Shown one piece after another: positions 9,763 to 16,809 of a DNA stretch of 22,866 nt (the first letter of the stretch is position 1; every line of letters starts with the position of its first letter). The position numbers and the translations under genes are program-made. The stretch is from BOG-908 sp964244615 (GTDB lineage Bacteria; Pseudomonadota; Alphaproteobacteria; Acetobacterales; Acetobacteraceae): assembly GCA_964244615.1 (NCBI GenBank), contig CAXTJP010000039.1:1-22866 (forward strand), given 5' to 3'. Below the pieces are notes generated by a model that saw only the letters and a program-made list of their open reading frames with translations, had not been told where the DNA came from and ran no database searches.

Positions 9763-11711
9763 TGCAGCGCCAGCGCCAGCGCCGCCCCCAGGCTGGCGAG
9801 CAGCCCTGCGCCGGTGACGATCTCGTGGCCCAGCAACTCGGAGACGTCGGCTCGTGTTCCGGCCTCGCTCGCCGCGTCGTCCAGCGCCCGTTGCAGCTGG
9901 ACGGCCCGCTCCGCTGCCTGTCTGGCGCCGGCCAGATCGGCCTGCCGGGCCGCATCGTCGTCGATGGTCTCGAGAATGACGTCGATCCGGCCTTGTTCGG
10001 CGGCTTGCGCCACCTTGTCCTGCAGCACGGCGCGGGTGCCCTGGTTTCGCCACGTCTCGACCGACGCGAAGCCGCTGCTCACCAGCCAGCCTGCCAGGCC
10101 GATGAGGGGGACTGGATGGAGCCTGCGCTGCAGATCGCCGAACAACCGCAACACGATCAGCCGCTCTGCCGGGCTCGCGAAACTGGTCAGTCGCACCAGC
10201 TCGCTCGCGTGCGCGGCATCCAGGCGGGCTGCCAGAAAGGCGGCGATGTGCGGGTCGATCGGCGGACGCGTGCGGTCCGATCCACTGGCAGCCGAGTCCA
10301 GCGCCGGCAGCAGATCCGCTACCCGCACGACAGGCTGGCCGCCCAGCAGCGGGGAGGCGCAGGCCAGCAGCGGGTTGGCGCCGTAGACGAGGCGATTGAG
10401 TCCGCCGGCGGGCCCGCGTGCCACGAGCCAGCCGCGCCAGCCACGCTGCTCTTCACGCCGGCCGGCCTGATCGGGCCGGTTCTCGTTGGCGGCGTGGAAC
10501 TGCCCGATGCTGTCGGCCAGGACGAGCTCCTCGATGGCGGCGCTCAGTTCGCGCGATGCGCCGACCAGCGCGGTCCCGAGCCCGTCGGGCTGGAAGGCCA
10601 GGCCACGCCAGACGAGCGGCGCCAGCGGGTCGATCGCGGCGATGCTGCGCATGACCAGCAGCGCCTGGGCTCGCGCGTCGTCGGGCTGCGCCGCATCACC
10701 TCTGCGGGTCACTTCCTCCACGTGCATGCCGAGCTGGGAGTCGCCCAGGCAGCGCCTGATCCAGTGCTCCACCTCGCCGTTCTTCAGCATGGTGTAGCCG
10801 CGTTCGGGCCGCTGGCTGAGCGCCAGTGCCAGGTCCCGTGACGACCAGACCGGGATGCCACCGAGATTGAGCGTCTGTTGCGCACGGCGCGGCGGTCGGG
10901 CAGCCACCCTGCGGGCGCGTGCCTGCTCGGGCCGAAGCAGCAGGGCCGGCGCGGGTCGATGGTCCGGATCTTCGGCGAGCATGCCGCGGAGCAGGTCGGA
11001 GATGAGCGGCGGCAGCGCGGTATCAGCGGTCAAGGCCGCGTAGCTGCCAACCTCCATCTTCAGGCGCAGCACCGCCGCTTCGTCCTTGTCGACCAAGGGC
11101 ACGCGGCCGAGTGCGAGGACAAGCAACGTGACGCCAAGGGCATAGATGTCGTCGGCTATGGTGCCGTCGCCACGCGACGATGGCAGGCAGCGGGCCATGT
11201 AGGGCGGCTCGTACAACGCCGGTTGCAGGCTGGCCGGGGGAGCTGCCCAGAACGGACCGAGCATGACGGGGTCGCGCGGACCCGCCCGGAACAGGTTGTC
11301 CGGGTTGATGGCGCGGTGGGTCAGCCCGAGAGCCTGAAGTGCCGCCAGCGCCTCCGCCGCCGGACGCAGCACGTAAGCGATCAGGTCGGCCTCGCGCCAG
11401 GGCGGCCGACCTGTGCCGACAACGGCGGGCAGAGCGTCCGACACGATGAACCAGCCGGGGTGTCCGGACAGGTCCCGTCCGCATCCATACTCGATGGGCA
11501 GCACGGTGTGCGGAACCGGCGGCCCGCTGCGGGCCAAGGTGATCCTGGGACGGGCGGGCAGGTCGGGCCGAGTTTCGATCGCCATCAGCGGAATTGCCGG
11601 ATCGCGCCGGTCGATCACGGAAAAGCCGCGCAGGCCGCCTTGCAGCGCCGGTCCGGGCTTCAGCGGGTCGATACGATAATGGGTGGCGATCAGGCCGTCT
11701 TCGTCCGGCAT
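9759..11711 (-). CDS. Catalytically dead Ser/Thr kinase-like protein (pseudokinase) with helical C-terminal region and hydrophobic tail
   Basis: A 650-residue protein whose first 260 residues follow the Hanks kinase C-lobe pattern but lack the catalytic residues. The HRDLKPEN loop reads HRAINPDN (132-139: catalytic Asp to Ala, Lys to Asn). The DFG position reads PFW (153-155, aligned by VMLGPFW to VKLTDFG), APE is replaced (PPYMARC, 170-175), and the beta-3 VAIK equivalent appears to be MAIE (43-46). No glycine loop is visible. Structural landmarks remain: the hinge-like FIVSDALP (88-95), DDIYALGVTLLVLALG (187-202) and HRP (251-253). Residues about 285-580 are an unrecognised mostly helical region. 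About 585-628 could form a coiled coil, and 630-650 is a hydrophobic C-terminus suggesting a tail anchor. The gene follows purA by 54 bp and overlaps the next membrane-protein gene by four bases. Likely role: scaffold or sensor, not phosphotransfer (inference). Confidence 0.85.
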   Translation of the reverse strand: MPDEDGLIATHYRIDPLKPGPALQGGLRGFSVIDRRDPAIPLMAIETRPDLPARPRITLARSGPPVPHTVLPIEYGCGRDLSGHPGWFIVSDALPAVVGTGRPPWREADLIAYVLRPAAEALAALQALGLTHRAINPDNLFRAGPRDPVMLGPFWAAPPASLQPALYEPPYMARCLPSSRGDGTIADDIYALGVTLLVLALGRVPLVDKDEAAVLRLKMEVGSYAALTADTALPPLISDLLRGMLAEDPDHRPAPALLLRPEQARARRVAARPPRRAQQTLNLGGIPVWSSRDLALALSQRPERGYTMLKNGEVEHWIRRCLGDSQLGMHVEEVTRRGDAAQPDDARAQALLVMRSIAAIDPLAPLVWRGLAFQPDGLGTALVGASRELSAAIEELVLADSIGQFHAANENRPDQAGRREEQRGWRGWLVARGPAGGLNRLVYGANPLLACASPLLGGQPVVRVADLLPALDSAASGSDRTRPPIDPHIAAFLAARLDAAHASELVRLTSFASPAERLIVLRLFGDLQRRLHPVPLIGLAGWLVSSGFASVETWRNQGTRAVLQDKVAQAAEQGRIDVILETIDDDAARQADLAGARQAAERAVQLQRALDDAASEAGTRADVSELLGHEIVTGAGLLASLGAALALALQ

Positions 11712-11765
11712 GACGGCACTCTAGCCACGACGTGCTTAACGGGCAGTAAGCGCCGGCCTTCGCGT

Positions 11766-13055
11766 TCAGTCCTGGAAAGGGTCCCTGACGAGGATGGTGT
11801 CGTCGCGTTCCGGGCTGGTGGAGAGCAGCGTCACCGGCGCCTCCACCAGTTCTTCGATACGCCGGACGTATTTGATGGCGGGCGCCGGCAGGTCGGCCCA
11901 GGACCGCGCGCCGCGGGTGGATCCGCGCCAGCCCTCGATCGTCTCGTAGGCCGGCGTCGCTGCCGCCTGCGCGCCGGGCGCTGCCGGCAGGTGGGAGAAA
12001 TGCCGGTCGCCGATGCGGTAGCCGGTGCAGATCCGCAGGGTTTCCATGCCGTCCAGCACGTCGAGCTTCGTCAAGGCCAGGCCCTGGATGCCGCCTACCT
12101 TCACCGCCTGTCGCACCATGGCCGCGTCGAACCAGCCGCAGCGGCGGGGGCGGCCGGTGACGGTGCCGAACTCGTGGCCGCGCTCGCCCAGGCCCCGGCC
12201 GATCGCATCGGTCAGCTCGGTCGGGAACGGCCCCGAGCCGACCCGCGTGGTGTAGGCCTTGGCGATGCCCAGCACGAAGCCGACGGTGCCCGGCCCCACG
12301 CCGCTGCCGCTGGCCGCCGTGGCGGCCACCGTGTTGCTGCTGGTGACGAAAGGATAGGTGCCGTGGTCCACGTCCAGCATCACCGCCTGCGCCCCCTCGA
12401 ACAGGATGCGCCGGCCCTCGCGCCGCAGGGTGTCGAGCCGCTCCCAGACCGGCTCGACGTAGGGCAGCAGCTTGGACGCCACGGCCAGAAGACCGTCCAG
12501 CAAGACCTGTTTTTCGAACGGCTCGGCGCGGAGGCCGCGCAGCAGGGTGTTGTGGTGCAGCAGCAGCTCGTCGAGCTTGGCCGACAGCGTGTCGGGTTCG
12601 GCCAGGTCGCAGGCCCGTATGGCGCGGCGGGCGACCTTGTCCTCGTAGGCCGGGCCGATGCCGCGGCCGGTGGTGCCGATGCGGGCCTCGCCGCGGGCGG
12701 CCTCCCGGGCGCGATCCAATGCGCCGTGCAGCGGCAGGATCAGCACGGCATTGTCGGCGATGCGCAACGTTTCCGGCGTGACCACCAGCCCCTGCGCGGT
12801 GACGCGGTCGATCTCGGCCAGCAGCGCCTCGGGGTCCACCACCACGCCGTTGCCGATGATGCCGAGCTTGCCGCGGACCAGCCCGGACGGCAGCAGCGAG
12901 AGCTTGTAGGTCTGGTTGCCGACGACGAGCGTGTGGCCCGCATTGTGCCCGCCCTGGAAGCGCACCACGACGTCAGCCCGGCTGGACAGCCAGTCGACGA
13001 CCTTGCCCTTCCCCTCATCGCCCCACTGCGCCCCAATTACAGCAACGTTCGCCAT
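11766..13055 (-). CDS. purA: Adenylosuccinate synthetase
   Basis: Joins IMP and aspartate using GTP to give adenylosuccinate, the first committed step to AMP. Length 429 matches the family. Catalytic D13 and the GTP loop are in WGDEGKGK (11-18) and catalytic H41 is in GGHNAGHT (35-42). IGTTGRGIGPAYEDK, LFEGAQAVMLDVDHGTYPFVTSSN and TVTGRPRRCGWFD are all intact. Start and order are clear: ATG 13055 shares one base with the TAA stop of hisZ (TAATG), indicating translational coupling. The pseudokinase gene follows after 54 bp on the same strand with no obvious terminator between. Confidence 0.98.
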   Translation of the reverse strand: MANVAVIGAQWGDEGKGKVVDWLSSRADVVVRFQGGHNAGHTLVVGNQTYKLSLLPSGLVRGKLGIIGNGVVVDPEALLAEIDRVTAQGLVVTPETLRIADNAVLILPLHGALDRAREAARGEARIGTTGRGIGPAYEDKVARRAIRACDLAEPDTLSAKLDELLLHHNTLLRGLRAEPFEKQVLLDGLLAVASKLLPYVEPVWERLDTLRREGRRILFEGAQAVMLDVDHGTYPFVTSSNTVAATAASGSGVGPGTVGFVLGIAKAYTTRVGSGPFPTELTDAIGRGLGERGHEFGTVTGRPRRCGWFDAAMVRQAVKVGGIQGLALTKLDVLDGMETLRICTGYRIGDRHFSHLPAAPGAQAAATPAYETIEGWRGSTRGARSWADLPAPAIKYVRRIEELVEAPVTLLSTSPERDDTILVRDPFQD

Positions 13056-14245
13056 TAGATACTCGCCTGAATGGGGTCTGGGGCCGCGGGCCCCAGCGGG
13101 GTCTGGGGCAGCGCCCCAACCTTACGCGCCATCCCGTCGACAAAGACATGCGAACACCCCAGCCGAACCGCCTCCGCCTCGAGCGGGCAGGGCGTCAAGG
13201 CCGCGACCGTCGCGAAACGCGTCCGCAAATCACGTGCAACCTGCGGCGCCGTGCCCACCGGAACCAGGATCGTCGGCCGGGGCGATGGCGCCGGCGCCGC
13301 GCGCAGCACCGCATCGGCGTACAGCGTCAGTCCGGTTGCCGGCTCGCCGTCGCCGGACGAATAGCGTCCGCCGCGGCCCAGCTCCTCGTGCCGTCCGGGC
13401 GCGAACACGGTGACGGCGATGCCGGTGTGATAGCGGAAGCCGCGGAACTCCAGCGGGTCGATGGTCAGGCGGATCTGCGGCGCCTGTTCGCGCAGCAGAC
13501 GGGTGACGTGGGCCAGGCGATCGGCCAGTGCCCGGAGCGCAGTCGGCAGCACGGCACGCTCCAGCGCGGCCAGCGCCGCCGGGGCAGGGCCTGCCGCCAG
13601 CAGCAGGTCGGTGAGCATGGGCGCCAGCGTGCCGCCATGTTCTGCGACGCCGGCGGCATCCTTGCGGTCCAGCGCACGGGCCAGGGCCTGCCGTCGCAGG
13701 GGCGCCATCTCGGCCATGTCGAGCAGCGCCGGGGCCAGGGTCGGCAGCGTCAAATCGAGGCTGAGGCGGGACAGACCGATGGCCGCCAGCGCCTCGGTCC
13801 CGACCAGCATCGCCTCCGCGTCGGCTTCGGCGCCGTCGGCGCCGATCAGCTCGATGCCGGCCTGCGGCACCTGGCGGTCGGCATCGCGCTGGCCGCGCAC
13901 GCGGATGCACTGGCCGGCATAGGACAGGCGCAACGGGCGCGGCGCGCCGGCCAGGCGGGTGGCGGCGATACGCGCCACCTGCGGGGTGATGTCGGCCCGC
14001 AGCGCCATCATGCGATGGCTGTCCGGGTCCATGATGCGGAAGGTCTGGTCGGCGGTCGCGGCACCGACGCCCGAGAGCAGGTTGTCCTCGAACTCCATCA
14101 GCGGCGGCTTGACGCGCGCGTAGCCATGGCTGGCGAACACCGCCATCATCGCTTCGACCGAGGCCGCCTCGGTGGCGGCGTCGGGCGGCAGCAGGTCGCG
14201 CAGGCCGGCGGGCAGCAGCGCGGGGTGGGGCGGGGGATCGTCCAT
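13055..14245 (-). CDS. hisZ: ATP phosphoribosyltransferase regulatory subunit HisZ
   Basis: A paralogue of histidyl-tRNA synthetase that activates and gives histidine feedback control to the short form of HisG, the first enzyme of histidine synthesis. Its presence implies a short HisG elsewhere in the genome; it is not in this window. The 396 residues cover the class II synthetase core: ALLPAGLRDLLPPDA at the start, class II motif 2 as LRADITPQ (82-89), FRGFRYHTGIAVTVFAPG replacing the histidine-binding RGLxYYTG of true synthetases, and GRGGRYSSG. The end has no clear anticodon-binding domain. The last 15-20 residues (LPQTPLGPAAPDPIQASI) are encoded by GC-rich palindromic repeats and look acquired. 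ATG 14245 has no ribosome-binding site; a TATAGC hexamer ends nine bases upstream, so a leaderless mRNA is possible. Confidence 0.93.
   Translation of the reverse strand: MDDPPPHPALLPAGLRDLLPPDAATEAASVEAMMAVFASHGYARVKPPLMEFEDNLLSGVGAATADQTFRIMDPDSHRMMALRADITPQVARIAATRLAGAPRPLRLSYAGQCIRVRGQRDADRQVPQAGIELIGADGAEADAEAMLVGTEALAAIGLSRLSLDLTLPTLAPALLDMAEMAPLRRQALARALDRKDAAGVAEHGGTLAPMLTDLLLAAGPAPAALAALERAVLPTALRALADRLAHVTRLLREQAPQIRLTIDPLEFRGFRYHTGIAVTVFAPGRHEELGRGGRYSSGDGEPATGLTLYADAVLRAAPAPSPRPTILVPVGTAPQVARDLRTRFATVAALTPCPLEAEAVRLGCSHVFVDGMARKVGALPQTPLGPAAPDPIQASI
13073..13118. repeat. Two tandem GC-rich palindromic (REP-like) units inside the 3' end of hisZ
   Basis: GGGGTCTGGGGC occurs at 13073-13084 and again at 13098-13109, 25 bp apart. 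Each starts a small hairpin: CTGGGGCC-GCG-GGCCCCAG (13078-13096) and TGGGGC-AGC-GCCCCA (13104-13118). They lie within the final codons of hisZ. The same GGGGTC plus GGGGC-NNN-GCCCC design recurs at 14361-14386, so this is a dispersed family rather than a local accident. Confidence 0.75.
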
Positions 14246-14360
14246 GGGCGCGCGGCTATAGCACCGGCAGCGAGGCGGGCGAAAGGCGGGCAGGAAGGGA
14301 GCGAGCCGACGGGTGGTCGGTACATGCGGGTCACGCCCCCTTCCTTGCCTTCCATGATTG

Positions 14361-14386
14361 GGGGTCCAGGGGGCAAAGCCCCCTGG
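14361..14386. repeat. GC-rich palindromic (REP-like) unit between hisZ and the MBL gene
   Basis: GGGGT followed by a perfect 9-bp stem, CCAGGGGGC (14366-14374) and GCCCCCTGG (14378-14386), closed by AAA. It lies in the 206-bp region between the divergent hisZ and MBL-fold genes and has no T-tract, so it is better read as a member of the dispersed palindrome family than as a terminator. It resembles the two units inside hisZ. Confidence 0.75.
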
Positions 14387-14451
14387 CCTTCCTCGGCCTA
14401 CCCCAGCTCCGGTGCCGTTGTGCCGCAGGGCCGCGAACCCTAGGCTGGCGC

Positions 14452-15477
14452 ATGCTTGCCAGAATGCCCGACGCCGCCTTCACCGCAGAACCGCCGGCGC
14501 CGGGCGAGGCACGGCCCGTGGCGCCCGGCGTGTTGTGGCTGCGCTTCGAGCTGCCGTTCCTGCTGAACCACGTCAACGCCTACCTGATCGAGGACGATGG
14601 CGGCTGGGCGGCCTTCGACACCGGGCTTGGCAACGACCCGAGCCGGGCGGCGTGGGAGGCGGTGCTGGCCGGACCGTTGCGCGGGCAGCGCCTGACCCGC
14701 GTGATCTGCTCGCATTTCCACCCAGATCATGTGGGACTGGCCGGCTGGCTGACCGAGCGCTTCGACGCGCCGCTGTGGATGCCGCGCACCGAGCTGCTGA
14801 TGACGCGGCTGATGGAGGGGGGTGCCCGCCCCTCTCGGGCCGAGTTCTACGCCGAGCACGGCCTGACGCAGGACGCGGGCTCGCGCGTGGCGGGCGAGGG
14901 GCATGGCTACCTGAAGCTGATCACCGGTCTGCCGGCGCAGTTCCAGCGGCTGCAGGCCGGCCAGGCGATACGCATCGGCGGGCGTTCGTTCGAGGTGTTC
15001 ACCGGCGGCGGCCACGCGCCCGAGCAGGGCATGCTGTACTGTGTCGAGGACGGCCTGTTCCTGGCGGCGGACCAGGTGCTGACGCGCATCTCGCCCAACG
15101 TCTCGGTCAACCCGATGGAGCCGGATGCCGACCCGTTGCGGGAATATCTGGAGTCGCTTGCGGAATTGGGCAGGGCGGTTCCGGACGATGCGCTGGTGTT
15201 GCCGGGCCATCACCTGCCCTTCACCGGGTTGGCGGCGCGCGCCGCCGAGCTGGCACAACACCACGCGGCACGCTGCGCCCTGATCGCCGACGCAGCGCGG
15301 GCGGCGCCACGCACGGCGGCCGAGCTGGTGCCGGTGCTGTTCAAGCGGCAGATGGATTCGCACCAGACCGGCTTCGCGTTCGGCGAGACGCTGGCCCACG
15401 TGAACCTGATGCGCGGGCGAGGCGAGTTGACGCAGGAACGCGGCGAGGACGGCGTGTTGCGCGTGCGCGCGCCCTAG
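14452..15477 (+). CDS. MBL-fold metallo-hydrolase
   Basis: A 341-residue metallo-beta-lactamase-fold hydrolase, cytoplasmic (no signal peptide seen). The binuclear metal site is visible as SHFHPDHVG (HxHxDH), GGGHAPEQ (third-motif His), AADQ (bridging Asp) and LPGHH (last His). The N-terminus (PVAPGVLWLRFELPFLLNHVNAYLIED) is the usual first strand pair, and an additional C-terminal helical domain holds the winged-helix-like LVPVLFKRQMDSHQTGFAFGETLAHVNLMRGRGEL. That combination is found in glyoxalase II-like and related thioester or lactone hydrolases, but the substrate is not determinable. ATG 14452 is followed by ATG 14464, which may be the true start; neither has a good ribosome-binding site. 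The DUF2256 gene begins one base after its stop, so they form an operon. Confidence 0.93.
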   Translation: MLARMPDAAFTAEPPAPGEARPVAPGVLWLRFELPFLLNHVNAYLIEDDGGWAAFDTGLGNDPSRAAWEAVLAGPLRGQRLTRVICSHFHPDHVGLAGWLTERFDAPLWMPRTELLMTRLMEGGARPSRAEFYAEHGLTQDAGSRVAGEGHGYLKLITGLPAQFQRLQAGQAIRIGGRSFEVFTGGGHAPEQGMLYCVEDGLFLAADQVLTRISPNVSVNPMEPDADPLREYLESLAELGRAVPDDALVLPGHHLPFTGLAARAAELAQHHAARCALIADAARAAPRTAAELVPVLFKRQMDSHQTGFAFGETLAHVNLMRGRGELTQERGEDGVLRVRAP

Positions 15478-15478
15478 C

Positions 15479-15649
15479 ATGCGGATGCGCAAGAAAGCGG
15501 ACCTGCCGACCAAGGTCTGCGCCGGCTGCCACCGGCCGTTCGCGTGGCGCCGGAAATGGGCGAAGGTTTGGGACGAAGTGCGCTACTGCAGCGAGGCCTG
15601 CCGTTCGAACCGCAAGACGCCGCCAGACCCGACGAACCCGCCCGCATGA
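15479..15649 (+). CDS. DUF2256 small zinc-ribbon protein
   Basis: A 56-residue protein beginning at ATG 15479, one base after the MBL stop (TAGCATG); ATG 15485 is an alternative. Four cysteines, C14-x2-C17 and C37-x3-C41, flank the Trp/Arg-rich segment PFAWRRKWAKVWDEVRYCSEACR. This matches the DUF2256 pattern of a short zinc-binding protein whose function is unknown. In many proteobacteria DUF2256 proteins lie beside photolyase or cryptochrome genes; here the neighbour is a metallo-hydrolase, and no photolyase is in view. Too short to show in many ORF calls but well supported by motif and operon position. Confidence 0.88.
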   Translation: MRMRKKADLPTKVCAGCHRPFAWRRKWAKVWDEVRYCSEACRSNRKTPPDPTNPPA

Positions 15650-16029
15650 CGCAACGTTCCGGACAGTGGCTGTTGCAGTGACGCGGTCGGGCTTGAAGAC
15701 GGCAATGGCGCAGGCGCTGCCACGCTTCCAGACCTGTCTCGCCGACGAGATAAAGGCCGGCCCGGGAGGGGCGTGCTTCGGGTCGGCCTGCTGGTTTCCC
15801 TCGTCGGCATGGGATGGCGCACGGCGCCGAAACGGACCGCGCCGCCGCGCCGGACGGCACGTCCTACCTGCTGCCCGACTATCGATGCGGGCCGGGCACC
15901 GCCGGCTGTGACGACGCTGCGGCGTTGAAGGAGTGGAACCAGCCTGGCCAGCCGGCCGGGTGCCGGGGGTGGGCTGCAGATGCATGGACTGAGCTTCACG
16001 ACAAACCCTAGCCCACGGCCGTGGGGCGG
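15650..16029. other. About 380 bp without a recognisable gene
   Basis: Between the DUF2256 gene and the end of xth. Base composition is like coding DNA and several frames are open, but none gives a known protein. The most gene-like piece on the plus strand is GTG 15773, preceded by GGGAGG at short spacing. It encodes a signal-like start (LRVGLLVSLVGMGW) but its frame closes after about 50 codons. A shifted frame from 15814 to 16011 contains a Cys-bearing stretch, PDGTSYLLPDYRCGPGTAGC. A decayed or frameshifted small exported protein is possible but not demonstrated. Confidence 0.5.
16012..16025. repeat. Perfect 14-bp palindrome just beyond the xth stop
   Basis: CCCACGGCCGTGGG lies five bases past the xth stop codon on the xth strand. 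As RNA it can form a 5-bp stem with a GGCC loop. Beyond it in that direction the sequence is CTAGGGTTTGTC, only weakly T-rich, so it may be a poor terminator of xth; the symmetry itself is certain. Confidence 0.6.
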
Positions 16030-16803
16030 CTAGGCGAGCGTCACCACCAGCGGCACGTGGTCGGACGGGGTGTCCTCGCCGCGGGCCGCCTTGTCCGGTA
16101 CGGCGGAGACCAGGCGCTCGGCCACGCCGGGGGACAGCAGGGCGTGGTCGATGCGCAGGCCGCGGTTCTTGGCCCAGCAGCCGGCCTGGTAGTCCCAAAA
16201 GGTGTAGCAGGGGCCCTCGGGCTTGACCGCGCGTATCGCGTCGGTCAGGCCGCCCCAGATCATCTGCCAGTAAAGCGCGCGGGTCTGCGGGCGCACCAGC
16301 GCGTCGTCCGGGCCGAGCACGCCGGGGGCGAAGTCGACGTCCTCGGGGCAGACGTTGTAGTCGCCGGCGAGCACCAGCGGCACGTCCTCGGCCAGGAGTG
16401 AAGCGGCGCGCGCGGCCAGGCATTCCATCCAGAGCAGCTTGTAGCGGTAGCCGACATCGCCGTTGGAGTTGCCGTTCGGCAGATAGAGGTTGACTATGCG
16501 CAGGCCCTGGAATTCGACTTCGAGGTAGCGAGCCTGGGCGTCGTCCTCCGGCAGGCCGGGGAGCGCGGTCAGCCGGACGTCGAGCGGGGTACGGGCGAGG
16601 GCGGCGACGCCGTTGAAACCTTTCTGGCCGACGGTGGCGACGTGCCAACCCGCTTCCGCGAAGCTTTTTGGGAAGCTTGCCGACTCGCATTTGATCTCCT
16701 GGAGCAGCAGGAGGTCCGGGGTGTTGGCGTCCAGCCAGCGGCGGATGTTCTGCTCGCGGGCTCGGCTGCCGTTGACGTTCCAGGTGGCGATTTTCAGAGG
16801 CAA
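16030..16803 (-). CDS. xth: Exodeoxyribonuclease III (AP endonuclease)
   Basis: Cuts DNA 5' to abasic sites and removes 3' blocks in base-excision repair; cytoplasmic. The 257 residues show all active-site elements of the EEP family: ATWNVNGSRAR at the start, LLLQEIK (metal-binding E36), NLYLPNGNSNGD, LAGDYNVCPEDVD (D148, N150), GLRIDHALLS and the C-terminal SDHVPL (D248, H249). The start is TTG 16803: conserved sequence begins right there (PLKIATWNVNG), no ATG or GTG exists in frame before the upstream TGA, and no strong Shine-Dalgarno is present. Immediately upstream is an AT-rich repeat whose hairpin arm ends six bases before the TTG. The gene is downstream of the Fe-S carrier gene on the same strand, separated by the repeat cluster. 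Confidence 0.96.
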   Translation of the reverse strand: MPLKIATWNVNGSRAREQNIRRWLDANTPDLLLLQEIKCESASFPKSFAEAGWHVATVGQKGFNGVAALARTPLDVRLTALPGLPEDDAQARYLEVEFQGLRIVNLYLPNGNSNGDVGYRYKLLWMECLAARAASLLAEDVPLVLAGDYNVCPEDVDFAPGVLGPDDALVRPQTRALYWQMIWGGLTDAIRAVKPEGPCYTFWDYQAGCWAKNRGLRIDHALLSPGVAERLVSAVPDKAARGEDTPSDHVPLVVTLA

Positions 16804-16809
16804 GGAAGA

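Noticed and set aside
9763..10053. N-terminal extension of the small membrane protein
   Set aside because: Arg/Gly-rich shadow inside the pseudokinase gene; ATG 9762 with the ATGA overlap is better.
10878..13058. 726-codon plus-strand frame opposite purA and the pseudokinase
   Set aside because: Spans two real genes on the other strand, has shadow-like composition and no recognisable motif.
15814..16011. 65-codon plus-strand ORF
   Set aside because: No ribosome-binding site and no known family; kept only as part of the unexplained gap.
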